From an uncultured Nitrososphaerales archaeon (GTDB lineage: Archaea > Thermoproteota > Nitrososphaeria > Nitrososphaerales > JACAEJ01), in NCBI GenBank assembly GCA_938091495.1, contig CALLJF010000003.1:1-56080 (forward strand): 56,080 bases of DNA, given 5' to 3'. The position numbers and the translations under genes are program-made. How positions within the stretch are numbered: position 1 is the stretch's first letter; each line of letters starts with the position of its first letter. Of this stretch, positions 8,982 to 17,345 are shown piece after piece. The notes beneath the pieces were generated by a model. The model was not told where the DNA came from. It was given only the letters and a program-made list of their open reading frames with translations, and made no database searches.

Positions 8982-9722
8982 CTATTTGATCTTTTCGAAT
9001 TCTTTTTTTGCAGCATTACAAATCGGGCAAACCCAATTTTCAGGCAGATCTTCGAAGGGAATCCCAGGCGGTATTCCGTTCTCAGGGTCGCCTCTCTCAG
9101 GATCGTATATGTAGCCACAAACAACGCATTTCCATTTTGAAAAACTTTTGCACTGAACCTTCTCAATTTCATCAACTATCTTTTCATATTTTTCGTGTAT
9201 CATTCTTCTATCAAAATCTAAAAATTCTTGAACCATGCTTTCTTGCTCTTGCTTTGTGAAATATTCCATACATGGGAAAAAGAATCTCTTGTCTTCTTTC
9301 TCGATATGCTTGGAATAAAGTTCAACCAAATCTTTCATTAGCTTCAGTATGTCGCTCAATGCTTCAACGTCACCTTTGCTATGATTCTCTTTAGCCTTCT
9401 CAAGGTTGCCTACAGTCTTCCTTGCATAAACATGCTCTTGAATCAATTCTTGCATTATCTTATTATGATCAACAGACATATTCTTTTTTGCAAGATCCCT
9501 GAAAAGAATATCCTCTTCCTTACCATGATGGCGTCTGTCAGCATACGTTCTGAGAAAGTCTATTGCAACATCGATGAAGTTTGAATCCACCCCTTTCTTT
9601 TCGCCTATTCTATCCAATTCTACCTTCATCAGTTTGATTACGCGTTCAATAAGCCTGTGTTCTTTCATCAAAAGACCAATGGGTAGCAAGTTCACACCCT
9701 CGAAGATGCCTTCAAAGATCAA
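8982..9722 (-). CDS. Hemerythrin-like domain fused to C-terminal rubredoxin
   Basis: Residues 15-180 form a hemerythrin/HHE four-helix bundle with probable di-iron ligands H22 (KEH), H65-H66 with E69/E70 (RRHHGKEE), H97 (EH) and H139 with E143 (KHIEKED). Residues 196-240 form a rubredoxin with C199-x2-C202 and C232-x2-C235 (KCVVCGYIY and WVCPIC). The pairing suggests a di-iron centre reduced directly by rubredoxin, acting on oxygen, peroxide or nitric oxide in an anaerobe. The listed start is TTG at 9722. A GTG at 9695 has a better GAGGGTG ribosome site and sits downstream of a TATA-like AATAATATAT, so the true N-terminus may be nine residues shorter. Confidence 0.87.
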   Translation of the reverse strand: MIFEGIFEGVNLLPIGLLMKEHRLIERVIKLMKVELDRIGEKKGVDSNFIDVAIDFLRTYADRRHHGKEEDILFRDLAKKNMSVDHNKIMQELIQEHVYARKTVGNLEKAKENHSKGDVEALSDILKLMKDLVELYSKHIEKEDKRFFFPCMEYFTKQEQESMVQEFLDFDRRMIHEKYEKIVDEIEKVQCKSFSKWKCVVCGYIYDPERGDPENGIPPGIPFEDLPENWVCPICNAAKKEFEKIK

Positions 9723-9795
9723 ACATATATTATTTTAGTATGCAGAAGAGTCACATGACTTAAGTAGAGTAAGAGGAAAACTGATTAAAAATGCT

Positions 9796-10170
9796 TTAGA
9801 GAAGCTTACATGAAACTCTGTTGTATGCCTCGATAAAATCTCGTGCAAACTTGTCAGCATACTTCTCAGTACCTCTATGCTCATTATCGAAGTTTCTGAG
9901 ATGGTGGTAAAATTCATGCAGAATTGTAAAGGGGTCGTAAAGATACTCTCTCTTAGCAGCTAAAATTTCTTTTCTTTTTCCTGAATAAGCCGCTCTGACC
10001 CTTTTCGAGCGACCTTTGAACACCCCTATCCCTATCTTAGGCTCATCAACATGAAAATGTCTACTAAGAAGCGCTATAGCTTTCTCAGGCTGATAATTCA
10101 GTATAGTCGCTACGATCATTGCTTTAAAATAGTCGTTGAATTCTGAGGTCATGGGAAATGACAACTGCAT
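9796..10170 (-). CDS. Putative HExxH metallopeptidase-like protein
   Basis: The 124-residue product contains ILHEFYHHLR (HExxH zinc motif near residue 85) followed about 20 residues later by EKYADKFARDF, whose E-x2-AD pattern supplies a possible third ligand as in small gluzincins of the IrrE/SprT-like type. No substrate or partner can be assigned. It is a single gene with about 175 non-coding bases upstream and 73 downstream. The ATG at 10170 follows an AT-rich stretch with no clear ribosome site, so a leaderless transcript is likely. Confidence 0.6.
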   Translation of the reverse strand: MQLSFPMTSEFNDYFKAMIVATILNYQPEKAIALLSRHFHVDEPKIGIGVFKGRSKRVRAAYSGKRKEILAAKREYLYDPFTILHEFYHHLRNFDNEHRGTEKYADKFARDFIEAYNRVSCKLL

Positions 10171-10344
10171 CCAATATTTTAGTCTATATTGTAAAGTTGA
10201 TGGTTCTTAACTCACAGACTTCCTCTTTGGTTTCATATTCCTTAACAAATCGGAGCAAAATATTCGAGAATAAAGAGAATCATGACTAAGAAGTTTCGTT
10301 AATGATACGAAGATCTTTGAATTTTTAAAGATAATTTTTGATGA

Positions 10345-10575
10345 TTATTCGACTACGATCATGGTCAAGGTGGATCTGACATGAGGCAATCGGCGAATCT
10401 TCCAAGTCAGAACTTCTTTGAGCTTTTCTGTCGATCCAGCCTGAATCTTGACTACTGTATCATAGACACCGTAGACTCGATGGGCTTCTAAGACCCCTTC
10501 TACCTTCTTCAACTCCTTGAGCAAATCTTCTTCGGAGCCAGGCTCAACGTTGATAAGAACGAAAGCTGTTGTCAT
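10345..10575 (-). CDS. Lrp/AsnC-type ligand-binding domain protein without DNA-binding domain
   Basis: The 76 residues match the alpha-beta RAM domain of Lrp/AsnC regulators: TTAFVLINVEPGSEEDLL, then VYGVYDTVVKIQA and a STLTMIVVE final strand. The N-terminal helix-turn-helix is absent. Stand-alone RAM proteins are common in archaea and oligomerise to bind amino acids or partner with full-length regulators. The ATG is preceded by GGTGAGAA. It is divergently transcribed from the flavin-type protein at 10668, with 92 bases between. Confidence 0.85.
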   Translation of the reverse strand: MTTAFVLINVEPGSEEDLLKELKKVEGVLEAHRVYGVYDTVVKIQAGSTEKLKEVLTWKIRRLPHVRSTLTMIVVE

Positions 10576-10667
10576 TTTCTCACCTATTATTATGAAAACA
10601 CGATATTAAAAAATGTTGTCATAAGAAAAGTTTAATTCTTGCCTAACTATTGTTTTTTGGGATAAGT

Positions 10668-11078
10668 TTGGTAAACCTCCCAGAAAATGTGATGAAGGTC
10701 ATAAACGATCCAAAGGCATCAAAAGTCCTTGCAACAAAAACTCCCGAAGGAGTTATACATACAATTCATGTAGGATCTATAATCGCTCCTAACCCTAACA
10801 CAATAGCCTTCGCTGCTGTATTAATGAAGGAAACTAGCAAAAACCTTGAAGAGATGAAGAGGAAAGGTGAGTTAGCATCCATTCTTGTAATCTTAGGAAT
10901 GGAAGCCTATCAGATTAGAGTAAATATAAAGAGTTACGAAACTTCAGGACCCATCTATGAAAAACTAAGCGAAGAAATCGAGAAACTAGGTCTAAAGGTG
11001 AGGGGCGTTTGGATTACAGAACCTGCTGAAATCTGGAATCAGAGCGCATCCTACGAAGCAGGCAAAAGAATCGCATAA
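10668..11078 (+). CDS. Pyridoxamine-phosphate-oxidase-like split-barrel flavin/F420-binding protein
   Basis: About 136 residues with the split-barrel signature: LPENVMKVINDPKASKVLAT near the N-terminus, VIHTIHVGSI, NTIAFAAVLMKETSKNLE and a conserved GPIYEKL helix region. Members bind FMN or F420 and act as oxidoreductases or flavin carriers. The start is set at the TTG 10668 preceded by GGGATAAG rather than at a TTG six codons earlier; the next ATG at 10692 is also possible. Substrate unknown. Confidence 0.7.
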   Translation: MVNLPENVMKVINDPKASKVLATKTPEGVIHTIHVGSIIAPNPNTIAFAAVLMKETSKNLEEMKRKGELASILVILGMEAYQIRVNIKSYETSGPIYEKLSEEIEKLGLKVRGVWITEPAEIWNQSASYEAGKRIA

Positions 11079-11165
11079 AATTGCCTTTGTTGCAAATTAG
11101 AACATATATTACTTAGAGTATCAAATATTTATAGCGTTCACATTTAAATAACTCTCCAAATAAGT

Positions 11166-11249
11166 TATAAAGCCACGAGGAGGCTGAACAGAGGAATCAC
11201 TCCAGAAATACTTGATGAACTAGAAACTTATTACAGTAAAAGGATGTGA
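11166..11249 (+). other. Short unidentified open stretch ending on the kinase start codon
   Basis: In one frame this encodes ATRRLNRGITPEILDEL and a further nine residues, finishing ATGTGA so that its stop overlaps the GTG start of the aspartate kinase. Such overlaps usually indicate translational coupling. A GAGGAGG sequence near 11176-11182 lies inside it. However, no ATG, GTG or TTG opens the frame: only about 30 codons follow an upstream stop. It may be a relic of a longer gene, a leader peptide with an unusual start, or chance. Confidence 0.25.
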
Positions 11250-12715
11250 TTAGTTCTTTGAATACTCAACTATCGTTTAAAGAAAAGAAAGATGCCCTTA
11301 CCATCGTCAAGTTTGGTGGAGGAGTCATAAAGCCCTACGGAGAAGGCATTCCTGATATAGTGAAAAGAGTTAGAGAGATAAGGCAAAAAGATGGCAAAGG
11401 TCCAGTTGTAGTGGTGTCTGCACCGAAGGGGGTTACAGACCTTGCCATAGACATAGGAGAAGACTGCGCCAAAACAGGTTTCATAAGCAACAAATCTTTC
11501 AAGTTAAGAAATCCTTATGAGAGAATTAGAGACTCATACATTAAGGAATTTCATAAAAGCGCTTTCAACGATGAATTGAACAGATGCTTTGAGGAAGTGG
11601 ATGGAGCATTAGAGCAAGTAGCAAGGAATAAGGAGTTTGAGGGCGGGAATAGGGCTATTGTCTTGGCTTATAGCGGTGAACTTTTGATGGCAAAAACCAT
11701 GGACTTTGTTTTAAAGAGTAATGGCATAGACTCTTTGAGTATGCCTTTTGAAGAATGGCCTATTATTACTGATAGGAGTTTCGAGGGAGCCACTTTCTTA
11801 CTTGATGAGTCTAAAAGAGAATCTAGGCATTTGATAGAATACATCAATGAGGGTAAGGTTCCTATCGTTGGTGGTTTTATAGGCAAGACCATCTATGGAA
11901 GAGAGACTACGTATGAAAGGGGAGGCTCTGATAGAACCGCTGTCGATGTTGGGATAGTTTTGTCTCATGTTTATAATGTAATTGTTGACTTCGAGAAAGA
12001 TAGCATGGTCATGAGTGCCAACCCAAAGGTAGAAGGCATAAGTAAAAACGAATTGGACCCTGTTTGGAGTTTATCATATAATGAGGCTACTCTTGGTGCC
12101 CAGTATGGTATGGACATAGTTGACTATGTTGCTTTGATGGACATACAGCATGCAAGTTTGAATCTATTGCTTACAGTAACTGACATAAAAGACCCAAAGA
12201 GATGTACGAAAATCCAAAGAGAAGCATCACATGAAGATAGCAACCCCATCAAAATAGTAACTGGCAAGAAGGATTGTATCATCCTAAAGATAAGAGAAAG
12301 AAATAAACTGTCTCTGAGAGATTATTTGGGGAAGAACAGAAGGTTCGAGGGCTTTACTGAATTAAGACCTTACAAAAAAGATGACGAGTGGGTATCCAAA
12401 CTATTGTTTCTCGATGGGGAATTCTTCAGAAAGAATGAAGAGATAATAAGAAGATACGATGAATCATCTGAAGTTGAGCGTGACTTAGGAGCCATTACAT
12501 TGATAGGGGATGAGATGTATAGAGTGCCAGACGTTTCTGCTGAAGTTCAAAGCGCCATAAAAGGATACGGGATCAACATTGAGAATGCTGACGCTCAAAA
12601 GGAGACTTCTAGCATACTTATCATAGTCAAGGAAGAGCATGTAGAAAAATGTGTAAGTTTGATTCATAAGAGAAGAGTAGAGTTGAACGTAAAAGCGAAC
12701 AAGAACAAATTCTAG
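11246..12715 (+). CDS. Aspartate kinase family protein with C-terminal ACT region
   Basis: The 489-residue protein has an amino-acid-kinase domain (VKFGGGVIKPYGEGI at the N-terminus, YERGGSDRTAVDVG near residue 227) followed by a region resembling ACT domains (ITLIGDEM and SSILIIVKEEH near the end). Aspartate kinase makes aspartyl phosphate for lysine, threonine and methionine synthesis and is often feedback-regulated through ACT domains. The usual KFGGTS motif reads KFGGGV here, and the region after GGSD is divergent, so another amino-acid substrate is possible. GTG at 11246 is used; TTG at 11258 is an alternative. No other pathway genes are adjacent; C1 genes follow after 168 bases. Confidence 0.8.
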   Translation: MISSLNTQLSFKEKKDALTIVKFGGGVIKPYGEGIPDIVKRVREIRQKDGKGPVVVVSAPKGVTDLAIDIGEDCAKTGFISNKSFKLRNPYERIRDSYIKEFHKSAFNDELNRCFEEVDGALEQVARNKEFEGGNRAIVLAYSGELLMAKTMDFVLKSNGIDSLSMPFEEWPIITDRSFEGATFLLDESKRESRHLIEYINEGKVPIVGGFIGKTIYGRETTYERGGSDRTAVDVGIVLSHVYNVIVDFEKDSMVMSANPKVEGISKNELDPVWSLSYNEATLGAQYGMDIVDYVALMDIQHASLNLLLTVTDIKDPKRCTKIQREASHEDSNPIKIVTGKKDCIILKIRERNKLSLRDYLGKNRRFEGFTELRPYKKDDEWVSKLLFLDGEFFRKNEEIIRRYDESSEVERDLGAITLIGDEMYRVPDVSAEVQSAIKGYGINIENADAQKETSSILIIVKEEHVEKCVSLIHKRRVELNVKANKNKF

Positions 12716-12882
12716 ACGATCTTTTAAGATCTCTTTTGCTATTCAATTTTTAAAGTATAGAAATACGATCTCCATTAACCAATTATACATTATAAACAAT
12801 ATATACTTCTCTTACTATTTTTGGTAAAGGATAAAAAGGTGAAATAACTGAAGGTTGAACATGTAATTTAGGTGAAAAATAG

Positions 12883-13710
12883 ATGGGAACAATTTTGTTA
12901 AAACTTAAGACCAAAGTGGAAAGACCTCTTGACGCTTCTGTTATAAGCCCTGATGTCTTCGCAGGAAAGTCTCTAAAAGAAATAGAGAGCTTAGAGCTAT
13001 GGAGAGGAAACAAGAAGGTAAAATTGGGAGAAGTCTTCGAAGTTTCAGGCGAATCAGGTCAAAAACCTGAAGAGATTACGATAACAATAGAAGGCGATCT
13101 ATCAAAGGCTAGGAGAATAGGCAAGCAGATGACTTCTGGCAAGATAATCGTAAATGGAAACGCTGGTTTTTACGTAGGGGATAGCATGAAAGGTGGAGAG
13201 ATTCATGTTCATGGTAATGTTGACTCTTGGCTTGGCTTTGAGATGAAAGGGGGAAATATAGAGGTTGATGGTGATGCAGGAGACTATATAGGCTCAGCTT
13301 ATAGAGGCTCAAAGAATGGAATGAGCGGGGGGACTATCATCGTAAAAGGGAATGCTGGGAGTGAGGTTGGCTGCTTTATGAGGGATGGTCTAATAAGAAT
13401 AGGGGGAGATGTAGGATTATATGCAGGGGTTCATATGCAAGGCGGTACTATCTTCGTCTCTGGAAGCTCTCTCGGTAGGCTTGGTGCTGAAATGACAGGA
13501 GGAAAGGTAATAGTGATGGGAAAGGTTCCTGATGTTCTGCCAAGCTTTATAATAGATGAGATCAGACCGAACATAAAAGTGGGAGCAGATAAGATAACAG
13601 GTTCCTTCTACTCCTTCTCAGGAGATATGACAGAAGGCGGAAACGGAAAGATCTTCATATCAGCCCCAAACAATGAACATTTCAAAAAGAAGGAGGCATA
13701 CATCCTCTAA
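12883..13710 (+). CDS. fwdC: Formylmethanofuran dehydrogenase subunit C
   Basis: The 275 residues consist mainly of repeated G-x-x-G-x-x-x-x-G turns (NAGFYVGDSMKGGEI, GDAGDYIGSAYRG, GNAGSEVGCFMRDG, GDVGLYAGVHMQGG), the right-handed beta-helix shared by FwdC/FmdC and the C-terminal domain of glutamate synthase. In formylmethanofuran dehydrogenase this subunit is structural, in the complex reducing CO2 to formylmethanofuran. It opens the C1 cluster and precedes mch by only four bases, so the two are co-transcribed. The catalytic subunits (FwdA, B, D) are not in this window. A stand-alone GXGXG protein of another oxidoreductase is a weaker alternative given the neighbours. Confidence 0.9.
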   Translation: MGTILLKLKTKVERPLDASVISPDVFAGKSLKEIESLELWRGNKKVKLGEVFEVSGESGQKPEEITITIEGDLSKARRIGKQMTSGKIIVNGNAGFYVGDSMKGGEIHVHGNVDSWLGFEMKGGNIEVDGDAGDYIGSAYRGSKNGMSGGTIIVKGNAGSEVGCFMRDGLIRIGGDVGLYAGVHMQGGTIFVSGSSLGRLGAEMTGGKVIVMGKVPDVLPSFIIDEIRPNIKVGADKITGSFYSFSGDMTEGGNGKIFISAPNNEHFKKKEAYIL

Positions 13711-13714
13711 GGTG

Positions 13715-14677
13715 ATGAAATTGGCTATAAGTGTAAACTTGGGAGCTTTGAATATAGTAAAAGAGATGATAGAAAAGAAGGATGAATTGGCTATAGCAGT
13801 TGCAAAAGCTGAGAATGGATCAACCATCATAGATGCAGGGATAAAGGCCAAAGGAGGTTTCATGGCTGGAAAGTATATCACAGAAATATGCTTAGGAGGT
13901 TATGGTAAAGCATCTTTATGCTACTTTGATCATGATGGGCTATCTTTACCTAAGATCTTTGTCTCGACAGACCATCCAGCTATTTCTCTATTAGGTTCAC
14001 AGTTTGCTGGCTGGAGGATAAGCGTAGAGAAATATTTTGCCATGGGATCTGGTCCTGCTAGAGCCATACCTATGAAGCCCAAGGAACTATATGCAAAGAT
14101 AAAGTATCAAGATTCAGCAGACTCAGCAGTCATAGTTTTAGAAACTTCTGAGGAGCCTCCTGTAGATGCATTAAATTACATTTCAAAAGAATGTAAAGTC
14201 AGTCCAGATAAATTATATGCAATACTCACACCAACATCGAGTGTTGCTGGCTCTACTCAGATTTCAGGAAGAATAGTGGAGACTGGGCTGCATAGATTGG
14301 TGGAGTTAGGGTTTGATCCTCTAAAGGTTCTGTATGGTTGTGGTCAAGCACCTATCGCTCCATCACATCCAAAGGCTACAAAGGCCATGGGAAGGACAAA
14401 TGATATGCTCATGTATGGAGGAGAGACCTTCTTCATGATAGATGATGAGGATGATCAAGAGATTACAAAACTGCTTGAAAAGGCTCCATCATTATCTTCA
14501 CCAGCCTATGGTCAACCTTTTTACGAAATCTTCAAGGCTGCAAACTTTGACTTTTATAAGATAGACCCTGCTCTATTCGCACCAGCATCTATCACTATTA
14601 ATAACATAAGGACTGGCAATACCTTTACTGCAGGAAAGATCAACCCAGATATTGTGAAAAGGTCTGTAGGACTCTGA
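13715..14677 (+). CDS. mch: Methenyl-tetrahydromethanopterin cyclohydrolase
   Basis: The 320-residue protein matches Mch throughout: SVNLGALNIVKEMI, GKYITEICLGGYG, TDHPAISLLGSQFAGW, FAMGSGPARAI, LTPTSSVAGSTQISGRIVET and YGCGQAPIAPSHPKATKAMG. Mch interconverts N5-formyl- and N5,N10-methenyl-tetrahydromethanopterin in the cytosol, the third step of the archaeal methyl branch. The start is ATG 13715 (a GTG at 13712 directly precedes it), with AAGGTG as ribosome site; a longer frame reaching back to 13673 overlaps fwdC and is rejected. Confidence 0.96.
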   Translation: MKLAISVNLGALNIVKEMIEKKDELAIAVAKAENGSTIIDAGIKAKGGFMAGKYITEICLGGYGKASLCYFDHDGLSLPKIFVSTDHPAISLLGSQFAGWRISVEKYFAMGSGPARAIPMKPKELYAKIKYQDSADSAVIVLETSEEPPVDALNYISKECKVSPDKLYAILTPTSSVAGSTQISGRIVETGLHRLVELGFDPLKVLYGCGQAPIAPSHPKATKAMGRTNDMLMYGGETFFMIDDEDDQEITKLLEKAPSLSSPAYGQPFYEIFKAANFDFYKIDPALFAPASITINNIRTGNTFTAGKINPDIVKRSVGL

Positions 14678-14807
14678 ATAGTCTTATCTTACAGTATTTT
14701 TTTACATTTTTATCATGCTCGACACACTTGCACAAAGACTGTTTAAAATATTAACGAAGCGGTATTTTGAGAAAGGATATTAGTTAAGAAAAAATAGATT
14801 TTAATGA

Positions 14808-15701
14808 TTGAACTTGCCCCAAAGGATAGGATTACTTACAAGAGACACTGAATCATGGTGCTCCAATCAATTGCTAAAGTCTATGGTTAAGAAAGGTATC
14901 GATCCTCTATGCTTTAGCCTGCCAGATTTGGTTGCCAGAGTAACCATCAAGCCTTATGTTACAACAAAGGAAGGAATAGACTTGCTCAAGGAATTAAGTG
15001 CTATTCTAGTTCGACCTATAGGTAGAGGATCTTTAGAAGAGATCATCTTTAGATTGGATGTTCTTCGTGGATTAGAGAGAAAAGGTTTAATCATAATTAA
15101 CCCGCCAAGAGCCATAGAAATTTCTGCTGATAAACATCGTTCATTGACTCTAATGGAAGAGCAGGGCATAAAAGTTCCTCCGACTATAGCCACTGAAGAT
15201 ACTGAAGCTGCGATGAGAGCCTTTGAAGAGTTAGGAGGAGATGTAGTAATAAAACCTATCTTCGGCTCTAGAGGAATGGGCATAGGTAGAGTCAACGATC
15301 CAGAGACTGCTTGGAGAATCTTTCATGCCTTGAGCTATACTAGACATGTATTATACATTCAAAAATTCATTCCTCATGGTACTAGAGATATAAGGCTCTT
15401 TGTGATTGGGGATAGAGTTATAGCTGCCATGTATAGAGAAGCTGATAGCTGGAAGACGAATATAGACAGAGGGGCAAGGCCAGTTCCTTTTGAACCATCC
15501 AAAGAGCTTGAAGATCTAGCCATAAAAGTTGCCAAAACAATAGGTTGCAAAGTTGCAGGAGTGGATGTGATGGAGAGCCAAGAAGGATACATAGTGAATG
15601 AGATAAACAGCCAGCCAGGCTTTAGAGGATTACAGCTTGTAACTAAAGTTAATATTGCAGATGAGATTGTAGACTACATCCTTGAGAATATACGACGTTG
15701 A
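14808..15701 (+). CDS. mptN: RimK-like ATP-grasp ligase, probable tetrahydromethanopterin:L-glutamate ligase
   Basis: The 297-residue protein has the RimK-type ATP-grasp layout: EISADKHRSLTLMEEQG, the ATP-binding strand DVVIKPIFGSRGMGIGRV (about 147-165), YIQKFIPHGTRDIRLFVIG, and catalytic magnesium-binding EINSQPGFRGLQ. Archaeal members of this group add glutamate to tetrahydromethanopterin (MptN) or to F420 (CofF). Position between mch and ftr favours MptN, making the sarcinapterin-type cofactor. The TTG at 14808 is the first start of the domain. The 130-base gap after mch contains AT-rich promoter-like sequence. Confidence 0.85.
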   Translation: MNLPQRIGLLTRDTESWCSNQLLKSMVKKGIDPLCFSLPDLVARVTIKPYVTTKEGIDLLKELSAILVRPIGRGSLEEIIFRLDVLRGLERKGLIIINPPRAIEISADKHRSLTLMEEQGIKVPPTIATEDTEAAMRAFEELGGDVVIKPIFGSRGMGIGRVNDPETAWRIFHALSYTRHVLYIQKFIPHGTRDIRLFVIGDRVIAAMYREADSWKTNIDRGARPVPFEPSKELEDLAIKVAKTIGCKVAGVDVMESQEGYIVNEINSQPGFRGLQLVTKVNIADEIVDYILENIRR

Positions 15702-15724
15702 TACTTCTTTTCTGAAAATTAATT

Positions 15725-16013
15725 TTATGGACTAGTTTTCTTTGTTTTTCTCGCTTTTTCCACGAACGTGAAGATCAGCCATGCTATCACTCCATAGATT
15801 ACCCCATTAAACACTGCGAACACCAAGGTTGTTGCAGGTACCCCAAGTACTAAGTACCCAGTTTCTGAGACGCCTAATAAGCCGTAAAGCTGTATTCCCG
15901 GAGGTAGATAAGCATACACCAAGGTGGCTAACAAGAATACTATGAAGACTATTAAGAACACTATTGCCCCCCCTCATCAGTTTGGTCGATGAGCCGGATA
16001 ATAACTTTCCCAT
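15725..16013 (-). CDS. Small membrane protein, frame broken in a G7 run
   Basis: From ATG 16013 (preceded by AAGGAAAA) the minus strand reads MGKLLSGSSTKLMRG. Removing one base of the homopolymer at 15967-15973 then joins it to IVFLIVFIVFLLATLVYAYLPPG and a second hydrophobic segment ending FVEKARKTKKTSP. The joined product of about 95 residues has two or three transmembrane segments and a basic tail. I recognise no family. It converges on mptN and follows ftr by 21 bases on the same strand, so it may be co-transcribed with ftr. The clean join across a homopolymer suggests a sequence error rather than a dead gene. Confidence 0.6.
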
Positions 16014-16034
16014 AAATTTTCCTTATCCCGCTAT

Positions 16035-16931
16035 TTAATACATCTCTAGAGCTTCTTTTAGTTTGATCTGGTACGGACCGAGTTTACCTCCAAAGTTTAC
16101 TGCAGATATCTTGACTACACCAGGCACGTTCATGGCTGCCTTTATTCCTACTGCTGTAGCTTTTTTGACTATATCTTCTGTCAAGCCGTTGAAGACAAGT
16201 TCGTATATGCTGTTCACATTTGGAGGGACTTTTGAGTCAGGAACAACCCCTTTCAATACAGGACAGAAAGGATGATTAGTTGATGCAGGTAGCTTATACT
16301 TTGTAGAGCCTACCTTTGACCCTGAGCGGCAGATTCCACCTGGGAAGGTTAGAACAACCCCCTCTACTTTGCCCATGGCTTCAACAGCATCCTCTGATGC
16401 TTTTAGAGCAGATTTTTGATTTTCAGCCATTATTAGAAAATTTCCACCAGCCACCGCTTTTTTCAATCCGAATCTATCCTCGATTATGAATTCTCCTTCC
16501 ATGACCGGAATTCTCCATACCTTCTTTCCAAAGACCTTGTCTAACTTTTCAAAGCCATCGCCAAACATTCGAATGGATTTGCCCAGTCTTGTGTATTTTT
16601 TAGCATCTGGTATACCATTGAATATTGCTGTAGTTGGGCAGGTTAGGATGCACTGACCTATTCTTGCCAGCATCTGAAACTTTAGCATAGGTAAAGTCCT
16701 ATGATAGATCTGAACGTAAACTCCAGGTCTTCCATCCGGAGTCTTTTCTGGAGGCACTATCGTTCCTTCTACACCTGCCTCTGCTGGGGACATGATTATA
16801 GAAGAGGCAAAGCCTGTGGCAGTCCTACCTGCAGTCAGAGCCCATTTCTCGTTTTCAGCAGTCACTAGCATTCTACCAGCGATCATAGGAAAGGCTTCAG
16901 CAAAAGTATCTTCAACTTCTACTTCAGGCAA
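16035..16931 (-). CDS. ftr: Formylmethanofuran:tetrahydromethanopterin formyltransferase
   Basis: The 298-residue protein is a full-length Ftr: EDTFAEAFPMIAGRMLVTA at the N-terminus, ATGFASSIIMSPAEAGVEG, YVQIYHRTLPMLKFQMLARIGQCILTCPTTAIFNG, and FPGGICRSGSKVGS. Ftr moves the formyl group from methanofuran to N5 of tetrahydromethanopterin in the cytosol. It is transcribed against fwdC-mch-mptN and divergently from the 113-residue gene and mer. A TATA-rich 60-base region separates the two directions and may serve both. Confidence 0.96.
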   Translation of the reverse strand: MPEVEVEDTFAEAFPMIAGRMLVTAENEKWALTAGRTATGFASSIIMSPAEAGVEGTIVPPEKTPDGRPGVYVQIYHRTLPMLKFQMLARIGQCILTCPTTAIFNGIPDAKKYTRLGKSIRMFGDGFEKLDKVFGKKVWRIPVMEGEFIIEDRFGLKKAVAGGNFLIMAENQKSALKASEDAVEAMGKVEGVVLTFPGGICRSGSKVGSTKYKLPASTNHPFCPVLKGVVPDSKVPPNVNSIYELVFNGLTEDIVKKATAVGIKAAMNVPGVVKISAVNFGGKLGPYQIKLKEALEMY

Positions 16932-16991
16932 TTTATTTAAACCTCACCTTTAAGTGACTAATGATGGCATTTAAAATATTTTCTAATAAAT

Positions 16992-17333
16992 ATGAGTAAA
17001 GCAATTAAATACTTTGAAGCTCAAAATAGAAAAATAGTTATAAATGCGATAAGAATGCTTAAGTTGGGGAGAAATTTGGTAGATTTTGATAAAATCGTAA
17101 GAGAAATCCCTCAAGGTTCTCTCGAAAAAGTTTCAGACGAATTGGTCAAAGTTCTTCTTGGTTCTCCAAATACTGACAAGATGCCCGAAAGGTTGGCAAA
17201 GGCTATACTTCGCCATTGGCAGTGTGATGAATTATCATCGCCTGCAGGAGTCAAAGTCCTTTTAGAAGCGTCCATGACTTTGGAGGAAGAGAAGACTAAG
17301 GCTTCTCTTCAAGCCTTGGGAGTTCAATTGTAA
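16992..17333 (+). CDS. Conserved-looking hypothetical protein upstream of mer
   Basis: This 113-residue, mostly helical protein has no motif I recognise; notable stretches are NAIRMLKLGRNLVDF, KMPERLAKAILRHWQCDE and MTLEEEKTKASLQALG. It ends six bases before the mer ribosome site, so the two genes form an operon divergent from ftr. A role tied to the tetrahydromethanopterin pathway is suggested only by this context. An AT-rich divergent promoter region precedes the ATG. Confidence 0.65.
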   Translation: MSKAIKYFEAQNRKIVINAIRMLKLGRNLVDFDKIVREIPQGSLEKVSDELVKVLLGSPNTDKMPERLAKAILRHWQCDELSSPAGVKVLLEASMTLEEEKTKASLQALGVQL

Positions 17334-17345
17334 GGAGGTTTGAAA

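Noticed and set aside
13711-13717. C-box-like GTGATGA suggesting a C/D guide RNA
   Set aside because: It is the ribosome site and start region of mch; no matching D box and guide arrangement was seen.
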